Of a stretch of DNA of 64,000 nt, positions 35,171-44,767 are shown piece after piece. Both the position numbers and the translations under genes were made by a program. This DNA comes from Pseudodesulfovibrio indicus (GTDB lineage: Bacteria; Desulfobacterota; Desulfovibrionia; Desulfovibrionales; Desulfovibrionaceae): positions 1,984,001 through 2,048,000 of the forward strand of contig NZ_CP014206.1 of assembly GCF_001563225.1 (NCBI RefSeq). The letters are read 5' to 3'. The first letter of the stretch is position 1. Each line of letters begins with the position of its first letter. The notes under the pieces were generated by a model. The model did not search any database. It was given only the letters and a program-made list of their open reading frames with translations, and was not told the DNA's origin.

Positions 35171-36400
35171 ATGGGTGACGCTTCCCCTTCCACCGGCAAG
35201 GTAATAACGACGGCGCTTATCGTCACCGGGAACATGGTTGGCGCGGGCATTCTGGCCCTGCCCATCAACCTGGGGCCTTCGGGGTTCCTGCCCGCCGTGC
35301 TCGGGGCCGTGGCCGTCTGGGCGATTATGACCTGCACCGGGATCATCATCGCGCGCCAGCCCTTTCTGGCCCAGAACAGCGACGCGGACCTGCCGACCTT
35401 TTTCGAGGAGGTCCTCGGTCCCGCCGGGAAATGGTTCTCGGTGGCCGCCAACCTGATCATCCTCTACGGGCTGCTCACCGCTTACCTCGCGGGCGTGGCC
35501 TCGGTGGCCGCCAGCTCGGTTCCGATCCATCTCCCGGATTGGGCGTGGCTGCTCCTCTATTTCTGCGCGGCGACCCTGCTCGCCTCCTTCGGCAGCGTGG
35601 TGATGCGCAAGGGCAACGCCGTGCTGATGACCGTCATGTGGCTGCTGTTCGGCGCGCTGCTGGTCCTGGTCGCCCCCCATTTCCGGGGCATGGACCTGCG
35701 GGCGGGCGATGTGCGTTTCTTCACCTCCGGGCTGCCCATCCTGGTCACGGCGTTCAATTTTCACAACGTGGTCCCGACCATCTGCCGGACCCTGAACAAC
35801 GACCGCAGGGCCGTGACCAGGGCCATCTGGCTGGGGTCTGGCATCGGCGCGGCCATGACCCTGCTGTGGACCGTGGCGGTCATGTTCACGCTGCCCATGG
35901 AGGCCCCGGACGGCGTGTCCATCATCGCCGCCTTCAAGGCAGGCGTGCCCGCCACGGTGCCGCTCGTCCAGCTCATCCGGTCGCCGGTCTTCATCAAGGC
36001 GTCCATCGGGTTCGCCGTGGTGGCCATGACCACGTCCTACATGGCCACGGGCGTGGCCCTGGTCTCCTTTCTCAAGGACGTGGCCGGAAAGCGGGTCCGC
36101 TCCGGGGCGGTCATCTGGCTCATGGCCTTCATCCCGCCCATCGGCATCGGTCTTCTCTATCCGAACATCTTTCTGGAGGCCCTGAACATCGTGGGCGGCT
36201 TCGGCGTGGGCACCCTGTTCGGCATCCTGCCCGGCGTCCTGCTCATCCGGCAGGGCGAGGCCGGATCGCGGACCCGGCGCATGGGCTGGCTTCTGGTCAG
36301 CGCCTTCGCCTGCGTCCTGCTGGTGGAGCTGGCCCAGGAAACCGGCATGCTGGCCATCAACCCGGACGTGGAGTACTGGTCCGGCCATGTCTACCAATAA
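35171..36400 (+). CDS. Amino-acid permease, HAAAP-like
   Basis: A 409-residue protein with about eleven membrane helices. The start LIVTGNMVGAGILALPINLG is the conserved first helix of the aromatic/hydroxy amino-acid permease (HAAAP) and related APC families. It lies 12 bp before aspA, so the likely substrate is aspartate or a related amino acid, but that is inference from the neighbour. Confidence 0.82.
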   Translation: MGDASPSTGKVITTALIVTGNMVGAGILALPINLGPSGFLPAVLGAVAVWAIMTCTGIIIARQPFLAQNSDADLPTFFEEVLGPAGKWFSVAANLIILYGLLTAYLAGVASVAASSVPIHLPDWAWLLLYFCAATLLASFGSVVMRKGNAVLMTVMWLLFGALLVLVAPHFRGMDLRAGDVRFFTSGLPILVTAFNFHNVVPTICRTLNNDRRAVTRAIWLGSGIGAAMTLLWTVAVMFTLPMEAPDGVSIIAAFKAGVPATVPLVQLIRSPVFIKASIGFAVVAMTTSYMATGVALVSFLKDVAGKRVRSGAVIWLMAFIPPIGIGLLYPNIFLEALNIVGGFGVGTLFGILPGVLLIRQGEAGSRTRRMGWLLVSAFACVLLVELAQETGMLAINPDVEYWSGHVYQ

Positions 36401-36412
36401 GGAATCAAGGCT

Positions 36413-37822
36413 ATGAGCAAAGAACGAATCGAGCACGACAGCCTGGGCGAAGTGGCCGTTCCGGCGGACGCCTATTACGGGGTCCAGGCCCGGCGCGCCA
36501 TGGACAACTTCCACATCTCCGGCATTCCCATGTCCCATTACCCCCGGCTCATCGACGCCCTGGCCTACGTCAAGATGGCCGCGGCCGAGGCCAACAGTTC
36601 ATTGGGGATGCTGGACGAGGACAAGGCCAGGGCCATAGCCCGCGCCTGCGAGGAGATACTGTCCGGCAAGCTGCACGACCAGTTCGTGGTGGACGTCATG
36701 CAGGGCGGGGCCGGGACCTCGGCCAACATGAACGCCAACGAGGTCATCTGCAACCGCGCCCTGGAGCTCATGGGGTTCGCCAAGGGCGAATACGACAGGC
36801 TCCACCCGCTCAACGACGTGAACATGTCCCAGTCCACCAACGACGTGTACCCGTCCGCCCTGAACATCGCCCTGATCCTCGACATCCGCGAGCTGATCGA
36901 CGCCATGGACGTGCTGCGCAAGGCGCTGAAGCGAAAGGGCGAGGAGTTTTCCGACGTGCTCAAGATGGGCCGCACCCAGCTCCAGGACGCCGTGCCCATG
37001 ACCCTGGGGCAGGAGTTCTCGGCCTGGTCGGTGATGATCGGCGAGGACATGCAGCGCCTCGACGAGGCCCAACTCCTGGTCCACGAGATCAACATGGGGG
37101 CCACGGCCATCGGCACCGGCCTGAACTCCCACCCGGACTACGCCCGGACCGTGACCGAGAAGCTGGTCAAGTACACCACGCTCCAGCTCGTCTCCTCCCC
37201 GGACCTGGTGGAGGCCACCCAGGACACGGGCGTCTACGTGCAGCTCTCCGGCGTGCTCAAGCGCGCGGCCGTGAAGCTGTCCAAAATCTGCAACGACCTG
37301 CGGCTGCTCTCCAGCGGGCCGCGCTGCGGGCTGAACGAGATCAACCTGCCGCCCATGCAGCCCGGTTCGTCGATCATGCCGGGCAAGGTCAATCCGGTCA
37401 TTCCGGAGGTGGTCAACCAGGTGGCCTTCATGGTCATCGGCCACGACGTCACCGTGACCATGGCCTCCGAGGCGGGCCAGCTGGAGCTGAACGTCATGGA
37501 GCCGGTCATCGGGTTCTCCCTGTTCCAGTCCATGAACATGCTGCGGCGGGCCTGCCTGACCCTGGCGGACAAGTGCGTTTCCGGGATCACGGCCAACCGG
37601 GAGCGGTGCCGCGAGCTGGTGGAGAACTCCATCGGCCTGGTCACGGCGCTCAACCCGTACATCGGCTACGAGAAGTCCGCCGAGATCGCCAAGGAGGCCA
37701 TGCGCACCGGCGGGTCGGTCTACCAGATCGTGCTGGAGAAGGGCTATCTGAGCCGAGAGGAGCTGGACGACATCCTCCGCCCGGAGAACATGGTCAAGCC
37801 GAGGTACGTGCATCGCAGGTGA
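36413..37822 (+). CDS. aspA: Aspartate ammonia-lyase
   Basis: A 469-residue member of the fumarase/aspartase superfamily. The signature GSSIMPGKVNP and the blocks MNANEVICNRALEL, SQSTNDVYPSA and GRTQLQDAVPMTLGQEF are present. Length matches aspartase rather than fumarase C usage, and the permease next door supports aspartate as substrate. It makes fumarate and ammonia, which can feed fumarate respiration or the reductive C4 branch. AAGGA precedes the ATG. Confidence 0.92.
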   Translation: MSKERIEHDSLGEVAVPADAYYGVQARRAMDNFHISGIPMSHYPRLIDALAYVKMAAAEANSSLGMLDEDKARAIARACEEILSGKLHDQFVVDVMQGGAGTSANMNANEVICNRALELMGFAKGEYDRLHPLNDVNMSQSTNDVYPSALNIALILDIRELIDAMDVLRKALKRKGEEFSDVLKMGRTQLQDAVPMTLGQEFSAWSVMIGEDMQRLDEAQLLVHEINMGATAIGTGLNSHPDYARTVTEKLVKYTTLQLVSSPDLVEATQDTGVYVQLSGVLKRAAVKLSKICNDLRLLSSGPRCGLNEINLPPMQPGSSIMPGKVNPVIPEVVNQVAFMVIGHDVTVTMASEAGQLELNVMEPVIGFSLFQSMNMLRRACLTLADKCVSGITANRERCRELVENSIGLVTALNPYIGYEKSAEIAKEAMRTGGSVYQIVLEKGYLSREELDDILRPENMVKPRYVHRR

Positions 37823-37956
37823 ATCGCGAGCCCCGCTCCGTGGCCTCCTGCGGGCGAGGATTGCTTTTTATTCGAAGTTCCTCTAGGGTTTTCTAGACTA
37901 AATCGAGAAAATCTCCCGTTTTCCGTCGCCCCGACACGGGGCGGCCAGGAGGCTGC

Positions 37957-38714
37957 ATGCGACAAGTCACAGCGTTGCTCGCGGGGCTGGCCCTGCTCAC
38001 CCTGGCCGGTTGCGGGTCCATGAACCCGTATCCGCAGCACGTCTATTCCAAGCCCCCCTCCGAACGCGCCCAGAGCGGCACGCTCGACCCCAAGACTCGC
38101 CCCTACACGGTCCTCGGCAGGACCTACTATCCACTCCAGACGCCGCGCGGGTACGACGAGGTGGGCCTGGCCTCCTGGTACGGCCGCGATTTCCACGGCA
38201 AGAAGACGGCCAACGGCCAGATCTACAACATGTACGGGGTGTCCGCGGCCCACAAGACCCTGCCCTTGGGGTCCCGCGTGCGGGTTACCAACCTGGAGAA
38301 CGAGCGCAGCGTGGTCCTGGTCATCAATGACCGGGGACCGTTCGTGAACCAGCGCATCCTCGACCTCTCCTACGGCGCGGCCAAAAAGCTCGGCACCGTG
38401 GACCGGGGCGTGGCCAAGGTCCGGGTCACGGCCCTGGACAGCTGGACCCGGGGCCCGCGCCCGAGCGGATTTCCGTGGCCGCAGTCAAACGGTACCAGGT
38501 GCGGGTCGGGGCCTTCGCCGTGCGCGACAACGCCGAGCGCGTACACCGGCGGCTGGTGGGCGCAGGCTACCCCGGCGCGAGCATCGCCATGGTCTCCCGC
38601 GACGGCCAGGTACTGCACATCGTGGTGGCCGGCAGCTTCGCCGACAGGGATCAGGCGGAGCGGGTCCTGGAGGCCCTGAAACGCGAATTTCCGACCAGCT
38701 ACATTATCAGTTGA
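37957..38714 (+). pseudogene. rlpA: RlpA-like lipoprotein, frameshifted between DPBB and SPOR domains
   Basis: The first part (from ATG 37957, AGGAGG upstream) is a lipoprotein signal (lipobox LAGC) and a double-psi beta-barrel domain of RlpA type (GLASWYGRDFHGKKTANG, VVLVINDRGPFVNQRILDLSYGAAK). Near 38450, in a GC run, the frame must step back one base to continue into PERISVAAVKRYQVRVGAFAV, a SPOR domain that binds denuded septal peptidoglycan and ends at 38714. One added base would give about 252 residues, the normal layout. RlpA is a septal lytic transglycosylase. The break may be a true mutation or a missing base in the consensus. Confidence 0.8.
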
Positions 38715-38784
38715 AATCGGTCCGAAGTACTGGCATAGCTTCCAGGTTTTGTATAAAACTTTTGATGGGCGGCGCTTTTAGGGC

Positions 38785-38813
38785 TTCCCATAACTTTGGC
38801 GAGAGTGTATGAT
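38785..38813 (+). promoter_or_regulatory. Candidate promoter of the HU gene
   Basis: TTCCCA and TATGAT separated by 17 bp, about 60 bp before the HU start. The -10 is good and the -35 weak. Confidence 0.4.
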
Positions 38814-38875
38814 ACGGAGAACTGATCGCGTGTCACAAGTAAATAGCATCAAAAAACCACTATAGGAGTTTTTCT

Positions 38876-39148
38876 ATGACCAAAGCTGAACTCGTAGCGA
38901 AGATCGCTGAAAAGAACGGCACTTCCAAAGCTCAGGCCGAAGCCGCCATGAACGCCATCCTGGACACCATTCAGGAAGAGCTGGCCGCCGGCAACAAACT
39001 GACCCTGACCGGCTTCGGCACCTTCAGCGTCAGCGAGCGCAAGGCCCGCACTGGCCGCAATCCTCGCACCGGCACCGCCCTGAACATCCCGGCCTGCAAG
39101 GTTGCCCAGTTCAAGCCCGGCAAGGTCCTGAAGGAAGCGGTACGATAA
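38876..39148 (+). CDS. hup: HU-family DNA-binding protein
   Basis: A 90-residue nucleoid protein with MTKAELVAKIAEKNGTSKAQ and the DNA-binding arm motif GRNPRTG. It bends DNA as a dimer. AGGAG sits 8 bp before the ATG. It marks the boundary of the GC-rich core; the recombinase operon begins straight after its terminator. Confidence 0.95.
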   Translation: MTKAELVAKIAEKNGTSKAQAEAAMNAILDTIQEELAAGNKLTLTGFGTFSVSERKARTGRNPRTGTALNIPACKVAQFKPGKVLKEAVR

Positions 39149-39187
39149 TTTATTTGGTAAAGTCTTAGCACTTTATTCAGTGAATGC

Positions 39188-39219
39188 AAGGGGGTATGTC
39201 TTTACGGCATACCCCCTTT
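39188..39219 (+). terminator. Terminator of the HU gene
   Basis: An 11-bp stem AAGGGGGTATG / CATACCCCCTT followed by T, 40 bp after the stop. Confidence 0.88.
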
Positions 39220-39268
39220 ACTTGTGGCTGTTTTCTTTATAATGTTTATAAAAATAAAGGTAAATTTT

Positions 39269-40537
39269 ATGGGTGAATCATACAAAGTGATCGATGTTCG
39301 ATATGACACAGGAGAGCATATGCCTGTGTTGGTCGCTCCAGATGGAAGTGTGCCAGCATTACCTGCTTTTTATGTGACAAGCATCTGCCGTCCTAAAGAC
39401 TCATCTTCTACAATGAAGATAAAATTGACCTCTATAAAACACTTTTATCAATGGGCGGATTTGTGTGGAATTGATCTTGATGAGCGTTTTAGTCGTCGAG
39501 AAGTCTTAACTCCAATTGAAATTGATAGCTTGATTTACGCTTGCAGTCTTCAATTCAAATGTATGCTTTCCAATTTCAATATTGCATCTGGGGCAAGCAC
39601 TCGTCGCGGTGTTGTTAGCCTTAATCCTCAACAGGAAATGAAGAGTGTTAATGCCGCAACGCATTATTCAAGATTAAGGCAAATTCATGCCTACACAGAT
39701 TGGTTCTTTTTAGAGAGCATAAAAAATATGGACCCTCGCAGCTCTGCATACAAAGAGGCATTGAGTAACAAACATAATATGCTCTCTTGGTTAAAAGAAA
39801 GAACTCCTAAAGCAACCGTAGTCGGTGGGAACAGTCTTGTTCCACCAAAGGGATTTGACTTGAGTGTTCAGCAACGGATTATGGAAGTTATAGAGTCTGA
39901 TCACCCTGAGAATCCTTGGAAAAATGACTTCGTTAAAATTAGGAACCAACTATATATAACCATCTGTCTGGCCCTTGGAATAAGACTAGGTGAAACGTTA
40001 AAAATTAAAACAGAAGATGTTGTCCTGTCTGGAAAAACTCCTCATATCGCAATTCGTAGGCGTGTGGATGATCCCAAAGACAAGAGAAAGCGCGCCCCAA
40101 AAGTAAAAACTAAAGAACGCCCTTTAGCTATTGGTAGAGATTGGTATCCCTTGCTCCGTTTATACATAGATAAATACTGGCGCAGGATGAGAAACGCCAG
40201 AAAACATGGATATTTGTTTGTTTCTCGATATGGGAATGAATTTTCCTATGAAGCAGCAATGAAAATCTTCTATCAGTTAAGGCAAAAAGTTCCGGGAATG
40301 CCTGACAACCTAACCCAACATTTGATTCGACATGCCTGGAATGAGCGTTTTTCGGAAGCAGGAGAGGCTAAAGGAACTCCACATGATGTTATGATGGAAT
40401 CTCGCCGCTTTCTCATGGGGTGGTCTGTAAATTCCCGAATGCCAGACCTTTATGATCGCAGATTTACTATACGAAAGGCTGATGAGATTTCATTAGAGAT
40501 GCAGGATAATTTCTTTAAGAAGGATTCTAAGGAATGA
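39269..40537 (+). CDS. Tyrosine recombinase 1
   Basis: A 422-residue site-specific recombinase. Catalytic positions can be read: R in LGIRLGETLKI, H and R in LTQHLIRHAWNERF, and the tyrosine in RMPDLYDRRF. The N-terminal half is a helical DNA-binding domain. Start ATG 39269 has AAGG about 10 bp upstream; the GTG at 39224 lies almost in the HU terminator. It overlaps recombinase 2 by 4 bp (ATGA). Confidence 0.88.
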   Translation: MGESYKVIDVRYDTGEHMPVLVAPDGSVPALPAFYVTSICRPKDSSSTMKIKLTSIKHFYQWADLCGIDLDERFSRREVLTPIEIDSLIYACSLQFKCMLSNFNIASGASTRRGVVSLNPQQEMKSVNAATHYSRLRQIHAYTDWFFLESIKNMDPRSSAYKEALSNKHNMLSWLKERTPKATVVGGNSLVPPKGFDLSVQQRIMEVIESDHPENPWKNDFVKIRNQLYITICLALGIRLGETLKIKTEDVVLSGKTPHIAIRRRVDDPKDKRKRAPKVKTKERPLAIGRDWYPLLRLYIDKYWRRMRNARKHGYLFVSRYGNEFSYEAAMKIFYQLRQKVPGMPDNLTQHLIRHAWNERFSEAGEAKGTPHDVMMESRRFLMGWSVNSRMPDLYDRRFTIRKADEISLEMQDNFFKKDSKE

Positions 40538-42158
40538 GTGTCTCTTCTCTCGGTTACTATATTCAAAGCGGTTCTCGCTTCACTAGAGATGGTTATGAGT
40601 ATGACCCCTCGGATGATCACTGGTATATTGTGGGTGCTGGTAGAGGACGTCACTTTCGCTTTGATGAAATGAGAAAGTGCTTGTCCTCAAAGTTGGTCGA
40701 TGAAGTAAAGATAGGCTTAGTCGTCTCTTTAGACAAATTGGCAGTCGCTACAGCTCAACTTCATTATCGATACTTTTTGACTTTTTTGCGTGAAATGTAT
40801 CAGCACGAAAGCGAAGTTGATAGCATCACAGGTTTGGATTTCGTGAATTTTACCCAAGTCTGTGAGCCTGCTTACAGCAAAACACTAAGGCGATTTTTGA
40901 GAATTCTGCATAATCTAGGCCTTGGGGGCTGACTTCCGATGACATTGAATTAATTAACCAAGTATACTTGCGTCCTCCCGAGCCATATCTGGCCCAAAAA
41001 ACACTAGATCCAATTAGAGGTCCCTACACAGTTGAAGAGTTTGAAGGCCTGCGTTCTGCTATCCATAAAGCATACGAAAATTGCAAAATAGGAGATGAAT
41101 ATTACATTATATTGATTCTAGTAAACGTGTTTGGGTTGAGGCCAAAGCAAATAGCAGTACTAAAGATTTGTGATTTTCTTATAAGTGCGACTGAGGCAGG
41201 GGGAATAGAGTATTCTTTGAATGTCCCCCGTGTGAAGCAGAGAGACGTTGGAGAACGCACTGCTTTTACAAATAGAAAGCTAGGGTCCGAAATCGGGGAG
41301 TATCTCAATCTTTGGATTGATGAACTAAAAAACGAGATATCTTTCCGGGGCATTAAACTCAAATACGATGAAGGATTATTTCCTCTTTTCCCTCTTTGGA
41401 AACCAAGAAAGAAAGAGATAAACATAAAGAGCCAAGGAGATTATGAATATCACTCTGGCAACGATAGGATTGCCCAAATTGCATGTTCTCAGATTCGCAG
41501 AGCAATAAGCGAGAAATCCCATCGGACAGGTGAAAATCTGGCTGTGGGTTCACGTCGTGCTCGACATTACATTGGAACAACCATGGCAGTAAATGGTTGT
41601 GGACGACGAGTGATTGCCCATGCTTTAGATCATTCTCATCTGCATTCATGCAAAGCATATATTCAGTTTGGGCAAGAAGCTATTGATGAAATTGATAAGA
41701 AATTAGCTCCTCATCAGAAACCTCTGATCGACGCTTTTCGAGGGCGGCTCATCGAAAAGCCAAACCTCTTCGGTACTAGGCAAACATACAATCCTGTCCG
41801 GTCCTCCTTGAATACTGAAGAACTGGGGATGTGTGTGAACCCTTCAGGGTGTGCAATCTATTCGATTGATATAGGTGAACCAAGCTCCTTTCTCGCTAGA
41901 GTTCCTTTCTCTTGTTATCGTTGTTGGAATTTTAATGCTTTCAATAATCTAGAAGTTCACAAGGAGCATCTTGAAATTCTCAAACGAGAAAAGCAACTGT
42001 CTCTGAAGTCCTTTAATGAAGAAGGACTCAACACACAGCCGGGGCTTGCTGTGAGCTATGCCCCGATGATTCGAGCAGTAGAAGATGTTATCGCTAAAAT
42101 CGAAGCAGGCGATATCTCTGAGTTCGACCTTGAAACCGATATGGTTGATTCCTTCTGA
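40534..42158 (+). pseudogene. Tyrosine recombinase 2, frameshifted
   Basis: The first frame (40534-40932, 132 residues) ends at a TGA just after five G; restoring one G lets the reading continue through LTSDDIELINQVYLRPPEPY into the open frame that runs to 42158, giving about 541 residues. The catalytic domain is in the second part: R in VFGLRPKQIAVLK, RRARHYIGTTM as the H/R box, and the tyrosine in HSCKAYI. A C-terminal zinc-binding-like pattern follows (CVNPSGC, FSCYRC). If the gap is real the recombinase may be inactive; if it is an indel error the gene is complete. Confidence 0.8.
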
Positions 42159-42166
42159 GGTCCAAT

Positions 42167-42631
42167 ATGCCCAAGAGTATTACTCCTGAAATTCTCTCTA
42201 AATTAGAGCCATACCTTGAACAGCTAGATCAATCCTGGGAGGCCCAACCCGAAGGCCTGCGCCAGCCCACTTTGCCTATCACACCTGATGGTAAGGTTAA
42301 CGTGAGGGGCATTGCCAAGGCTATTGGCCTGCGACAATCTCAGGAACAACATTTCTTTCGCAAGCCAGAACTGGCCAGCCCTGTAAACGCGCTTGCTCAA
42401 GTTCAAGGGGTCAAGTCTATTGGCTCCAGGCTGCTCTCAGATCAGCACGACAAGGCTGCCGTAGATCGCCTTGCAAGGACCGCAACGGAAAGGAATGACC
42501 TTGCCCGCGCTTTAGCAGAGAAAGAAGCTGAAATCGAATCCTTACGCGAAGAGAATACCATGTTGTTATCGCGGTTGGCTCAGATCGAGTCCGTTGGTGC
42601 TGCAATCCGTACCGAGTCACCGGAGGATTAA
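42167..42631 (+). CDS. Small HTH/coiled-coil protein 1
   Basis: A 154-residue protein with a helical N-terminal part containing VNVRGIAKAIGLRQSQEQHFF, which looks like a helix-turn-helix, and a long coiled coil (about residues 105-145: RNDLARALAEKEAEIESLREEN). Small proteins of this layout accompany multi-recombinase elements as accessory factors. It starts 8 bp after recombinase 2 and its stop shares a base with the helicase start (TAATG). No family proven. Confidence 0.65.
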   Translation: MPKSITPEILSKLEPYLEQLDQSWEAQPEGLRQPTLPITPDGKVNVRGIAKAIGLRQSQEQHFFRKPELASPVNALAQVQGVKSIGSRLLSDQHDKAAVDRLARTATERNDLARALAEKEAEIESLREENTMLLSRLAQIESVGAAIRTESPED

Positions 42632-44766
42632 TGCAGATCCATGTGCAGCGCATAGTCAGTCAAAAGGCTTACGGGACCATCTTCGCGGGTGAAGTTCTCG
42701 ATGGCGAGCAGACAGGTTGTTCCATCCAGGTAAAAGCATATGCTGCGCGTCTGGTTGGCATACCCTCTTTGGGTGAAACATGGGAAGTCTCAGGACCAAT
42801 CAAGAGCACTAAATGGGGTGATCAGGTAGAGGCTGAATATGCCTATCGTCAAAGGCCTACAGGTAAACTCATAGTCTCTTTTTTGTCGAGTAACTGCCCC
42901 GGCATCGGCCTGACTCGCGCAAAGCGTTTATGGGACAAATGGGGCAACGATCTGGCTGATGTTCTCTCTAATGGCAACATCGCTGAGATCTCAGAGGTTC
43001 TCGCTCCAAGTCGCCCCCTGCTTTCTGTTCGGCTGGCCTCTCTTGTCTGCCGTGAGTGGAATAAGCAAGAAGCCGAATCTGACCTAGCTGCTTGGTTTCA
43101 AAAACATGGCATTGACTCTCCAAAGCTCTTGAGAATGTGCGCCAACACCTTCGGTAAACAAGCTGTGGATCGACTCCGCAGCAACCCGTGGTGTCTGGCC
43201 TCAATGATGAATTGGGAACAATGCGATGCCATTGGCCTCAAAGTGCTGGCTGAGATTGGATCGGCTGCACCGGAGCGGTCAAACAAACGACTCCTTGGGG
43301 CCGTTGATTCTGCTACCAGAGATATTCTGGCGTCCGGCTCAACCTCTGTTGGCCTCTTTGATCTTGAATCGTTTCTAGAAGACAAATTGGACGATTCCAA
43401 ATCTATTCTCGATGCGGTGCAGCTCGGTCTTCATTACGGCGCTATCATTTCTCAAGATGGCAAGTGGATGCCGCCCGGATCAGCCTACATGGAAAGGGCT
43501 GTCGTTGGTGCTTTGCGACAACTTGATGACGATGGCCAGATCAACGTCGAAGAACGGAACGTCAGAGATATTTTAACAACGCTCAGTGCTGGCCATGTGA
43601 AACCCGACCAAGAACAGTTTCAGGCCATGATCCACATTCTCCGGTCTCCTTTATCCTGCCTCATTGGCGGGGCCGGAACAGGCAAAACTACGATCCTGCG
43701 CTACGTCGTGCGGCTCTGGCGCAGACTTGGCGGCAATGTCTTGATGGCAACTCTTTCCGGTAAGGCAGCTTTGAAACTGTCTCAATCAACTGGCCTGCTG
43801 GCAAAAACGTTGACTCGCACCTTGGTCGAACTCCAAGAGGATCACGACGAAGAAGGACACGACCTGGCTGAAATCAACGAAAGGACTCTGGTGGTCATAG
43901 ATGAAGCCAGTATGGTTGATCTTGCTACATTCCACGCGCTGATGAAGCACATGAAGAAAGGTTCCCGGCTGCTTCTGGCCGGTGATCCGGCGCAGTTGCC
44001 CCCAATTGGCTTCGGCCTCGTCTTCCATGAGCTTGTGAAGGACGACTCTCTCACGGTTCGGCTCAACAAAATTTATCGTCAGACCGCAGACAGCGGTATT
44101 CCAAAGGTTGCAAAGGCTTTGCGCGAAAGGTGCATGCCAACCTTTTCTCAGTATCAAGGCCGAAGGGAAGGCGTGTCCTTAATCCCGGCCTCATTGGACT
44201 CTATTCCGGCAATTGTCGAACAGGTAGCAGAAGACCTTGGCGGTTTCGACGGGGAGCTGATGATTGTAACGGCAACCAACCGTGGTCCGGCTGGTGTAGG
44301 TCGTCTCAATCGTCTCTTTCACGACAAGTACAAGCAGCAGGCAAGGTTACCCGAACTCAAGGGCAGCTTGGGCCAATACTTCTGCCCAGGAGAGCCGGTG
44401 ATCCATTTGAAGAACGACTACCAACGAACAGTCTTCAACGGCAGCTTGGGCAAGGTGCTGGACGTGGATCGTGACGAATACAACCTCACGGCAAACCTTG
44501 ATGGTAAAGTTGTCAGCTTCGATGCGAGCCAGCTCATCGACCTTTCATTGGCCTATTCGATCACCTGTCACAAGTGCCAGGGCAGCCAAGTGAAGCGAGT
44601 CATTATCCCTGTCTACCAGACGAGATTACTTGACCCCTCATGGGTCTATACGGCGATAACGCGAGCAGAAATACAGGTCGTGCTCATAGGAGACAAAAAA
44701 GAAATAGAACGGGCCTTAGAACGGAAATTCGCGGCTGATTGTCGCAGTGTAGGATTTAGGTGGTAG
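42631..44766 (+). CDS. RecD2-like SF1B DNA helicase
   Basis: A 711-residue helicase. The N-terminal region (about 1-330) resembles the OB/HHH part of RecD2. Walker A is GGAGTGKTT (about residue 348), followed by LVVIDEASM (motif II), LLLAGDPAQLPPIG (motif III), LNKIYRQ, and the UvrD_C_2 motifs ITCHKCQGSQ and YTAITRAE. It moves 5'-3' on DNA in known relatives. It sits between two recombinase genes in the same transcript, which suggests a role in movement of the element, such as processing or replication of the excised DNA. Confidence 0.88.
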   Translation: MQIHVQRIVSQKAYGTIFAGEVLDGEQTGCSIQVKAYAARLVGIPSLGETWEVSGPIKSTKWGDQVEAEYAYRQRPTGKLIVSFLSSNCPGIGLTRAKRLWDKWGNDLADVLSNGNIAEISEVLAPSRPLLSVRLASLVCREWNKQEAESDLAAWFQKHGIDSPKLLRMCANTFGKQAVDRLRSNPWCLASMMNWEQCDAIGLKVLAEIGSAAPERSNKRLLGAVDSATRDILASGSTSVGLFDLESFLEDKLDDSKSILDAVQLGLHYGAIISQDGKWMPPGSAYMERAVVGALRQLDDDGQINVEERNVRDILTTLSAGHVKPDQEQFQAMIHILRSPLSCLIGGAGTGKTTILRYVVRLWRRLGGNVLMATLSGKAALKLSQSTGLLAKTLTRTLVELQEDHDEEGHDLAEINERTLVVIDEASMVDLATFHALMKHMKKGSRLLLAGDPAQLPPIGFGLVFHELVKDDSLTVRLNKIYRQTADSGIPKVAKALRERCMPTFSQYQGRREGVSLIPASLDSIPAIVEQVAEDLGGFDGELMIVTATNRGPAGVGRLNRLFHDKYKQQARLPELKGSLGQYFCPGEPVIHLKNDYQRTVFNGSLGKVLDVDRDEYNLTANLDGKVVSFDASQLIDLSLAYSITCHKCQGSQVKRVIIPVYQTRLLDPSWVYTAITRAEIQVVLIGDKKEIERALERKFAADCRSVGFRW

Positions 44767-44767
44767 A

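Noticed and set aside
36599-37813. A 404-residue minus-strand frame opposite aspA
   Set aside because: Shadow of a GC-rich gene; no motif or ribosome-binding site.
38440-38480. Programmed -1 frameshift in rlpA
   Set aside because: There is no X-XXY-YYZ slippery heptamer with a following structure that I can support, and RlpA is not known to need one; an indel is simpler.
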